Source: Spirochaetaceae bacterium
GTDB lineage: Bacteria; Spirochaetota; Spirochaetia; Treponematales; Breznakiellaceae
DNA: 5,318 nucleotides
Reading direction: 5' to 3'
Assembly: GCA_031283025.1 (NCBI GenBank)
Contig: JAITCP010000139.1
Coordinates: 1 to 5,318 of the forward strand
Under the pieces are notes generated by a model. It was not told the DNA's origin. It saw nothing but the letters and a program-made list of their open reading frames with translations, and searched no databases. Shown in pieces: positions 1-4,988 of this stretch; the first letter of the stretch is position 1; each line of letters opens with the position of its first letter. The position numbers and the translations under genes are program-made.

Positions 1-9
1 AAAGAATAG

Positions 10-44
10 ACTTGTTCAAGAACCCGGTTGGTTCTTGAACAAGT
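10..44. repeat. Perfect palindrome 1 of a three-hairpin cluster
   Basis: Arms 10-24 and 30-44 are perfect reverse complements (15 bp, from ACTTGTTCAAG onward) around the 5-base loop CGGTT. No T-run follows, so it is not a canonical terminator. Its arm shares the core TTGTTCAA with palindrome 3 (82-113), so the two are probably related copies or half-sites. The palindromy is seen directly; a REP/BIME-like repetitive element is an inference. Confidence 0.8.
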
Positions 45-47
45 TAA

Positions 48-68
48 GCAAAATACTGCGTATTTTGC
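48..68. repeat. Perfect palindrome 2 of a three-hairpin cluster
   Basis: GCAAAATAC (48-56) and GTATTTTGC (60-68) are a perfect 9-bp inverted repeat with a TGC loop. It lies between two longer palindromes and differs from them in sequence. An alternative smaller hairpin is possible between ACTGC (55-59) and GCAGT (67-71). No T-run follows directly beyond a short TTTT at 71-74, so terminator function is doubtful. Confidence 0.7.
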
Positions 69-81
69 AGTTTTAATAGGA

Positions 82-113
82 AGTTGTTCAAAAACTGAAG
101 TTTTTGAACAACT
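82..113. repeat. Perfect palindrome 3 of a three-hairpin cluster
   Basis: Arms 82-96 (AGTTGTTCAAAAACT) and 99-113 are perfect reverse complements: 15 bp with only GA between them. As RNA it would more realistically close with a TGAA tetraloop. It shares TTGTTCAA and a trailing AAC with palindrome 1, so the 5' arm of palindrome 1 can also pair with the 3' arm here, enclosing palindrome 2. No terminator T-run follows. Confidence 0.8.
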
Positions 114-160
114 CTAATAGCGTCTGTCCGCAAAGTCGGTTACTTTATAGCAATACAAAG

Positions 161-194
161 AGCCCTTCCTAATTGCCAAGGGAAGGGCTTTTTT
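161..194 (+). terminator. Rho-independent terminator upstream of the lipid operon
   Basis: AGCCCTTCC (161-169) pairs perfectly with GGAAGGGCT (181-189), giving a GC-rich 9-bp stem with an 11-base loop followed by a run of T to 194. It would end + strand transcripts entering from left of the window. Because it abuts the first gene, it could instead act as an attenuator for readthrough transcription. A promoter for the downstream gene overlaps it. Confidence 0.8.
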
Positions 195-201
195 GTATAC
201 T
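173..201 (+). promoter_or_regulatory. Sigma70-like promoter overlapping the terminator
   Basis: TTGCCA (173-178) matches the -35 consensus at 5 of 6 positions and TATACT (196-201) matches the -10 at 5 of 6, with the optimal 17-bp spacer. The -35 lies in the loop of the terminator hairpin and the -10 follows its T-run. The predicted start is about 207-209, coinciding with an in-frame GTG at 208. The match is seen in the sequence; activity is inferred. It would drive the DedA-Psd and PssA genes. Confidence 0.6.
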
Positions 202-207
202 TTCTTT

Positions 208-1494
208 GTGCATACTCTAGATATTTTTTCAAGCCTAAGCGATTATATTCAATTTTATCCTCTGGTTGCCATGGTAAGCCTGCTTCTGGCGGGGCTTAAT
301 ATTCCTATATCAGAAGACCTGGTTATTATCACCGGCGCCCTGCTGAATCAGGAAGTGGTACAGGCACAGGTCGAGGGGGCCAGGGGTATGCTGATCCCCA
401 GCCTGCTGGCGATTTATGCCGGGGTTATAATCAGCGACTTTATGTCGTATTACTTGGGGGTTCTGGTACGAAAAGGTGTGTTCAAGGTAAAATTTGCCGA
501 TTCCGCGTTTTCTCCAAAAAACCTGGAACGGTTCCACCGGCATCTTGACAAGCACGGCTCCCTTACCTTTATTGTTTGCAGGTTTATTCCCTTTGGCGTC
601 AGGAACACTCTTTTTATGACTTCCGGTTTTCTGGACCTTTCCCTGCGCCGTTTTGCCCTTTACGATATTCCTGCCGCGCTAATTAGTACCAATGCCCTGT
701 TCTTTCTGGTTTATTCCTTTGGCGATGAAGTGAAAAACCCCATCCGGGTGGCCGGTATCATCCTCTTTATTTTGCTGGCCCTTACCGTTGTTTTTCTGGT
801 AATCCGTTTCCTGATGCGGAACCCCCTGACCAGTTGGGGCCTTCCACAGGCGGCGATTTTCCCGATTCTCCCCGCCGCAGGAATGGCCGCCCTCTATGTA
901 TTCTGCCGCCATGCCTTTTGGATAGTTCCCGCAGAAGCGGTGTTGTTTCTGATCTTTTTTTGGATGCTGTCTTTCTTCCGGAACCCGCCCCGGAAAATCG
1001 TGCCGGACGAATCGATCCTCTATTCCCCAGCGGACGGCAAAGTAACGGACATTTCCGAAGTATATGATGAGGAATTGGGCCCGCTTTTACGGATCAGCAT
1101 TTTTCTGAGTATTTTTAACGTTCACTTAAACCGCGTTCCCTGCTCGGCCAGAGTAGAGCGGATTACCTACAAAAAGGGCCTTTTTAGGGATGCCCGTGAT
1201 CCGGATTCTAGCCGGGTAAACGAATCGAACACCCTGCTTTTAACCCGCCTGGCAGAACCAAAAGATTCACTCCTGGTCCGGCAGATCAGCGGGGCTATAG
1301 CCCGGCGCATTGTTTGTAAGGTAAAAGAAAAAGATGAAATAAAGCAGGGGGCTCTTTACGGCATGATCAAATTCGGCTCGCGGACGGAATTGTACCTTCC
1401 CGCCCGAAATGACGGGAAGTGTGAATTGACGGTAAAAGCAGGTGATACCGTGCACGCGGGTATAACTCCGCTTGTCAGGTATACCAATGGCTAA
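208..1494 (+). CDS. psd: DedA-family membrane domain fused to phosphatidylserine decarboxylase
   Basis: This 428-residue protein (counted from GTG 208) joins two families. Residues about 1-205 are DedA/SNARE_assoc: a re-entrant segment AGLNIPISED (28-37), SDFMSYYLG (76-84), and the RF.P..VR stretch with R125, P128, R132 and G140. Hydrophobic segments lie near 180-202, 211-233 and 236-257. Residues about 258-428 are a short-form Psd: RNPPR (258-262), SPADGK (273-278), VHLNR (305-309), ISGAIARRIVC (360-370) and FGSR (389-392). Psd enzymes cut themselves at the Gly-Ser bond, here G390-S391, making a pyruvoyl prosthetic group; they decarboxylate phosphatidylserine to PE at the membrane. No key residue is missing. 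The start is uncertain. TTG 193 lies in the terminator but has GGAAGGG upstream; GTG 208 sits at the predicted transcript start; ATG 271 would cut into the first membrane segment. I prefer 208. It overlaps pssA by 8 nt. Confidence 0.93.
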   Translation: MHTLDIFSSLSDYIQFYPLVAMVSLLLAGLNIPISEDLVIITGALLNQEVVQAQVEGARGMLIPSLLAIYAGVIISDFMSYYLGVLVRKGVFKVKFADSAFSPKNLERFHRHLDKHGSLTFIVCRFIPFGVRNTLFMTSGFLDLSLRRFALYDIPAALISTNALFFLVYSFGDEVKNPIRVAGIILFILLALTVVFLVIRFLMRNPLTSWGLPQAAIFPILPAAGMAALYVFCRHAFWIVPAEAVLFLIFFWMLSFFRNPPRKIVPDESILYSPADGKVTDISEVYDEELGPLLRISIFLSIFNVHLNRVPCSARVERITYKKGLFRDARDPDSSRVNESNTLLLTRLAEPKDSLLVRQISGAIARRIVCKVKEKDEIKQGALYGMIKFGSRTELYLPARNDGKCELTVKAGDTVHAGITPLVRYTNG

Positions 1495-2509
1495 GCAAAG
1501 GGAAGGAACGAATAAGCCAAGGGAAAGAACGCTTAACCCGCCTCGCCGGCCAAGGCAAAAAAAGGAAAGAACGACACCGGAAACCGCTTTGCGCAAGCAA
1601 CGGAAACAGCTTAAATATATTGCAGTCCTTCCCACGGCGGTTACCTTGATGAACGCCCTTTGCGGCTTTCTTTCTGTAGTATACGCAAGCCGCGGGCAGG
1701 GGATTTTTCTGGAAGTAGTTCTGTTCCGTAAAATGGGAATTACCTTTTTTACAATAGCCGGCTACTTGATTGTTTTTGCCATGATTGCAGATGTTTTAGA
1801 CGGCCAGGTAGCCCGGTGGAGCGGAGCCGCTTCCGCTTTTGGGGGCCAGCTTGACAGTCTTTCCGATGCCATAAGCTTTGGCGTGGCTCCGGCTTTCCTT
1901 ATGCTCAAGGTAACGGAATCCCGTCTTAGGCTTGAAACTTTTATGCGGGTATTCTACTTTCCCATGTCCCTGTGGAAAACGTTTCCCAATGAGAATGCCC
2001 AATTGGCTTATCTGGCCGGAAGCTGGATTCTTTTTGTAGCGATCTTTTATATGCTGTGCACGGTTATCCGTCTTGCCCGCTTTAATGTGGAAAACGACAC
2101 AGAACTTTCGACTCACCAGAATTTTACCGGGCTCCCTTCCCCCGCCGCCGCCGGAATAGTAGTAAGCCTTGTTATCTTTCAGGAAAATTTTATCCCAAAA
2201 ATTGCAGACCGCCTGCCGGGGTTTTCCTCCGCCCTTACGAACGTAACAAGCTGGCTGCTTCCTTTTGCCGTCCTTTTCGCCGGTATTTTGATGGTAACCC
2301 GTATCCGGTACACTCATATAGCCAATAGGCTGTTGGGGAAGAAGAAAAGTTTTGTAACCGTGTTACTGATTCTGTTTATAGGTTTCCTGGCTGTGTGGCA
2401 TATTCAACTTGCCTTGCTGCTGGGGTTTTGGGGCTTTGTCCTAACCGGCTTAATACGGAGCATTTACAGTGAAATAACCCGGCTATTGCAGGCCCGTGCC
2501 CGTCGATAA
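1487..2509 (+). CDS. pssA: CDP-diacylglycerol-serine O-phosphatidyltransferase (phosphatidylserine synthase)
   Basis: The enzyme condenses CDP-diacylglycerol with L-serine to phosphatidylserine, the substrate of the Psd encoded just upstream. The complete CDP-alcohol phosphatidyltransferase signature DGxxARx8Gx3Dx3D is present: D105, G106, A109, R110, G119, D123 and D127 of 340 residues. GVAPA (132-136), RLARFN (195-200) and FTGLPSPAAAG (213-223) are typical of membrane-bound PssA of the Bacillus type. Several membrane segments are evident, including about 46-66, 84-103, 179-195, 255-270 and 288-320. The first 43 residues are very basic (16 Lys/Arg against 4 Glu) and hydrophilic, apparently a cytoplasmic extension. 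ATG 1487 overlaps the end of psd (ATGGCTAA) with only a weak AGG upstream, suggesting translational coupling. A TTG at 1472 in the same frame would add 5 residues and is less likely. No terminator is seen after the gene. Confidence 0.93.
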   Translation: MAKQREGTNKPRERTLNPPRRPRQKKERTTPETALRKQRKQLKYIAVLPTAVTLMNALCGFLSVVYASRGQGIFLEVVLFRKMGITFFTIAGYLIVFAMIADVLDGQVARWSGAASAFGGQLDSLSDAISFGVAPAFLMLKVTESRLRLETFMRVFYFPMSLWKTFPNENAQLAYLAGSWILFVAIFYMLCTVIRLARFNVENDTELSTHQNFTGLPSPAAAGIVVSLVIFQENFIPKIADRLPGFSSALTNVTSWLLPFAVLFAGILMVTRIRYTHIANRLLGKKKSFVTVLLILFIGFLAVWHIQLALLLGFWGFVLTGLIRSIYSEITRLLQARARR

Positions 2510-2515
2510 GGGGAT

Positions 2516-2522
2516 AAGAGGA
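2516..2522 (+). promoter_or_regulatory. Shine-Dalgarno of the 23-codon ORF
   Basis: AAGAGGA lies 6 bases before ATG 2529. It is the best-looking Shine-Dalgarno in the window and the main reason for calling the small ORF that follows. Confidence 0.5.
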
Positions 2523-2528
2523 ATTACA

Positions 2529-2600
2529 ATGGGTATTACCAAATCGACGGTATGGGTTGGTAAAAAGATGCCTGAAGAGGCTATAAAAGATGACAAGTAA
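2529..2600 (+). CDS. Possible 23-residue small protein or leader peptide
   Basis: An ATG-to-TAA frame of 23 codons begins MGITKSTVWVGKK and ends in EEAIKDDK. It sits 19 bases after the pssA stop and ends 14 bases before the next start. A strong AAGAGGA Shine-Dalgarno lies at ideal spacing, and the next gene has its own GGAG (2604-2607, 7-base spacing). The peptide is hydrophilic and charged, with no membrane segment, so it is not a typical small membrane toxin. I recognise no family. It may be a genuine small protein, a leader peptide for the next gene, or the remnant of a longer gene whose 3' part was lost. A 7-bp inverted repeat (2536-2542 with 2557-2563) lies inside it. Confidence 0.4.
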   Translation: MGITKSTVWVGKKMPEEAIKDDK

Positions 2601-2614
2601 AACGGAGTTTTACC

Positions 2615-3379
2615 ATGAAGCCGGCAGAAACATTACCGGAAGAATCAACTTCTTTTTTTGATGATGATAAGGAACCTTCCCTTTTTGAAAAGGTTTTCTA
2701 TCGTGTTACCTATTGTGCCAAAAACTTTTTCCGTGGGATCAAATATGGTTTTCAAAAACTAATTCGTCCTTATCATGTCTCTGATTGGGATTTATGGGAT
2801 CTCGACGCACTTATGGCAAAAATGCTTTACCCCAAAATACTTGCTTTTAAGAAGATGGAGAGGCATGGTTATCCAAGCGCCTTTAGCGAATATTCCAAAA
2901 ATGAATGGAAATCCAAAGATGAATATGAAAACGCCGTAAAAGAAGGAAAAATTAAAGGCGGCGGTCCCGAAGCATGGGAGAAAGTCCTTGACGAGATTAT
3001 ATTTGCATTTGAATGGCATTTGTATTGTAAAGATACTATAGGTACTGACAAGAAAGGAATAAAATTCTTTGAGAAATATGGTTACAAAAACCCTTACGCA
3101 AAAACAGAGGAGAATAAATCGGTATCTTATGTTTATCGCATGAGCGAAAAATATATCAATGAACAGGTTGAGAAGTCGCCGGACTTAAAAGAATTTGGCG
3201 GACTTGCCCCCGAATGTCTATCTGATGAGAGCGACCTTCATATCAAAGAGCCGGAGAATTATACTTTCATCAAGGAGAGTATTCGTTACAGTGATACGCG
3301 TTATATCGTGGAAATCGGGAAGAGAGCGTTGGAAGGGTTTAGGTTGTTTGGGGAATATTTTACTAATTTTTGGGATTAG
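2615..3379 (+). CDS. Conserved-looking hypothetical protein, Trp- and acid-rich, function unknown
   Basis: A 254-residue soluble-looking protein with no signal peptide or clear membrane helix; ATG 2615 has GGAG 7 bases upstream. The N-terminus is acidic (residues 9-20), then a basic stretch (about 25-52) leads to a Trp/Asp block, SDWDLWDLDALMAKML (56-71). After that come a lysine-rich middle (about 79-115), a helix with WEKVLDEIIFAFEWH (121-135), and a C-terminal motif LFGEYFTNFWD (244-254). From memory, this order (a D-W-D-L-D start, a W..(L/I)(D/E)..I.AFE helix, and an LFG.YF.N.WD end) recurs in unannotated proteins of phages and gut metagenomes; I could not verify that. The gene is visibly more A/T-rich than the lipid genes, with many AAA and GAA codons, consistent with acquired DNA. 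It may be cotranscribed with pssA and the small ORF, since no terminator separates them. I assign no function. Confidence 0.8.
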   Translation: MKPAETLPEESTSFFDDDKEPSLFEKVFYRVTYCAKNFFRGIKYGFQKLIRPYHVSDWDLWDLDALMAKMLYPKILAFKKMERHGYPSAFSEYSKNEWKSKDEYENAVKEGKIKGGGPEAWEKVLDEIIFAFEWHLYCKDTIGTDKKGIKFFEKYGYKNPYAKTEENKSVSYVYRMSEKYINEQVEKSPDLKEFGGLAPECLSDESDLHIKEPENYTFIKESIRYSDTRYIVEIGKRALEGFRLFGEYFTNFWD

Positions 3380-3441
3380 GGGGGGGAAATCCCTTAAAGT
3401 TGCGATTTTATTTTTGAGTTTGGCAGATCATAATATTCTTA

Positions 3442-3470
3442 TTCCCTCATTCAAATTTTTATGGTATTAT
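3442..3470 (+). promoter_or_regulatory. Candidate extended -10 promoter for hsdM
   Basis: TGGTATTAT (3462-3470) is an extended -10 element (TGn then TATTAT, 5 of 6 consensus). The position 17 bp upstream (TTCCCT, 3442-3447) is a poor -35, as is usual for extended -10 promoters. The start would be near 3477, leaving about 9 bases before ATG 3486 and no room for a Shine-Dalgarno. A weaker alternative -10, CATAAT (3429-3434), lacks a well-spaced -35. Confidence 0.4.
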
Positions 3471-3485
3471 AGACACAACAAATTT

Positions 3486-4988
3486 ATGGCAAACGATAAT
3501 AACACGGCAAGTATTGGTTTCGAACAGCAAATATGGGCGGCGGCGGACATTCTACGCGGTAATCTGGATGCGGCGGAATACAAGCACGTCGTGCTGGGAC
3601 TTATTTTCCTCAAGTACATTTCGGACAAATTCGAAGAACGTTACCGTGCCTTGGAAGCCGATGATGACGACGTGGAAGACAAAGATGCCTACTCCGAAGT
3701 GAACGTGTTTTTTGTGCCGCCATCGGCACGTTGGAGCGTCATCTGTGAAGCCGCGCATAAAGAAGAAATCGGCACAGTTATTGATGACGCTATGCGGGCG
3801 ATTGAGAAAGAAAACAAACGGCTAAAAGACATATTGCCGAAAAATTATGCCCGTGGCGACCTCGACAAACGCCGTCTTGGAAATGTTGTAGACCTGTTCA
3901 CCAACATTCAGATGATACAACACGGTACGGATAAAGATATTCTTGGTCGTACATACGAATACTGTCTCTCCAAATTTGCTGAACAGGAAGGCAAGCGCGC
4001 CGGAGAGTTTTACACACCGTCATGCGTGGTACGAACTCTTGTAGAAGTTTTGCAACCGTTCAAAGGGCGTGTGTATGATCCATGTTGCGGCAGTGCCGGA
4101 ATGTTTGTGCAAAGTGCGGACTTCGTACGCAATCATTCAGGTAATATCGGCAATCTCTCGGTCTATGGACAGGATGCCAACCCGACCACCCGAAAAATGG
4201 CACTTATGAACCTTGCTATTCGCGGCATTGAAGCCGACCTCGGCGGGTATAATGCCGATACGTTTCATAATGATTTACACCCAACATTGAAAGCAGATTT
4301 TATTATGGCGAATCCCCCGTTCAACCTTTCAGACTGGAATGACGGCTCATTGAATAACGATCAGCGGTGGAAGTATGGCTTGCCGCCTTCCGGCAACGCC
4401 AATTTTGCGTGGCTTCAGCACATGATTTACCATCTTGCGCCTAACGGTAAAATCGGCATGGTGCTTGCCAACGGCTCGCTGTCCTCCCAGAGCGGCGGCG
4501 AAGGTGATATACGGCGCAAAATCGTGGAAGATGATCTTGTTGAAGGAATTGTTGCCATGCCTGGTAATTTATTTTATACCGTAACAATACCTGTCACACT
4601 TTGGTTCATTACTCGGAACAAGAAACAAAAAGGTAAAACGCTGTTCATCGATGCTCGTAAGATGGGGACGATGGTCAACCGCCGCCTGCGTGAAATGACC
4701 ATAGAAGACATCGCCAAGATTGCCACAACCTTCAAGACATTCAACAACGGTATATTCGAGGACGTGAAAGGTTTTTGCGCTGCTGTTACCACAGAGGAAA
4801 TCGCCAAGCAGGACTTTATCCTCACGCCGGGACGTTATGTCGGGATTGAGGAACAGGAAGACGATGGCGAACCTTTTGAAGAAAAAATGACACGACTAAC
4901 TGGAGAACTCTCTGAGATGTTTAATCGTTCCCACGAATTGGAGGACGAAATCCGCAAGAGATTAGGGGCGATTGGGTATGAAATATAA
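3486..4988 (+). CDS. hsdM: Type I restriction-modification system DNA methyltransferase subunit M
   Basis: HsdM transfers a methyl group from S-adenosylmethionine to the N6 of adenine. It works with HsdS as the methyltransferase, and with HsdR as the restriction enzyme. The 500-residue product has normal family length. The N-terminal HsdM_N helical domain spans about 12-145 (GFEQQIWAAADILRG, LGLIFLKYISDKFEERY). The N6-methylase domain follows, with EFYTP (174-178), the AdoMet-binding motif DPCCGSAGMF (198-207), and the catalytic NPPF (276-279). A helical tail (about 465-493) likely contacts HsdS. ATG 3486 was chosen because it gives the standard N-terminus. The frame stays open upstream to 3195, but that part is low-complexity readthrough overlapping the previous gene. 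No Shine-Dalgarno is seen. The 3' end overlaps hsdS by 11 nt, indicating one operon. All catalytic motifs are intact. Confidence 0.96.
   Translation: MANDNNTASIGFEQQIWAAADILRGNLDAAEYKHVVLGLIFLKYISDKFEERYRALEADDDDVEDKDAYSEVNVFFVPPSARWSVICEAAHKEEIGTVIDDAMRAIEKENKRLKDILPKNYARGDLDKRRLGNVVDLFTNIQMIQHGTDKDILGRTYEYCLSKFAEQEGKRAGEFYTPSCVVRTLVEVLQPFKGRVYDPCCGSAGMFVQSADFVRNHSGNIGNLSVYGQDANPTTRKMALMNLAIRGIEADLGGYNADTFHNDLHPTLKADFIMANPPFNLSDWNDGSLNNDQRWKYGLPPSGNANFAWLQHMIYHLAPNGKIGMVLANGSLSSQSGGEGDIRRKIVEDDLVEGIVAMPGNLFYTVTIPVTLWFITRNKKQKGKTLFIDARKMGTMVNRRLREMTIEDIAKIATTFKTFNNGIFEDVKGFCAAVTTEEIAKQDFILTPGRYVGIEEQEDDGEPFEEKMTRLTGELSEMFNRSHELEDEIRKRLGAIGYEI

Noticed and set aside
10..113. CRISPR array or tandem terminators
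   Set aside because: The palindromes differ in sequence and spacing, with no uniform repeat-spacer pattern, and none has the T-run of an intrinsic terminator.
121..160. Possible RNA gene or second promoter (TATAGC near 146-151) between the palindromes and the terminator
   Set aside because: No tRNA-like or known ncRNA structure is apparent. The -10-like hexamer has no acceptable -35, and the 173-201 promoter is much stronger.
1267..1635. 122-codon open frame on the - strand across the psd-pssA junction
   Set aside because: It lies antisense to the Psd catalytic end and the PssA start, both well supported. No family resemblance or ribosome site is seen.
1796..2317. 173-codon open frame on the - strand inside pssA
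   Set aside because: It is antisense to a gene with intact family motifs, its translation is low-complexity Lys/Gly-rich, and it has no recognisable domain. It is a shadow.
2536..2563. 7-bp inverted repeat TTACCAA/TTGGTAA as terminator or attenuator of pssA
   Set aside because: The loop is 14 bases, the stem is A/T-rich, and AAAAG rather than T follows it on the + strand.
3372..3393. Inverted repeat GGGATT/AATCCC at the stop of the 254-aa gene as a terminator
   Set aside because: The stem is only 6 bp, the loop is mostly G, and no T-run follows directly (the next bases are TTAAAG). T-rich sequence appears only from 3406. Too weak to call.
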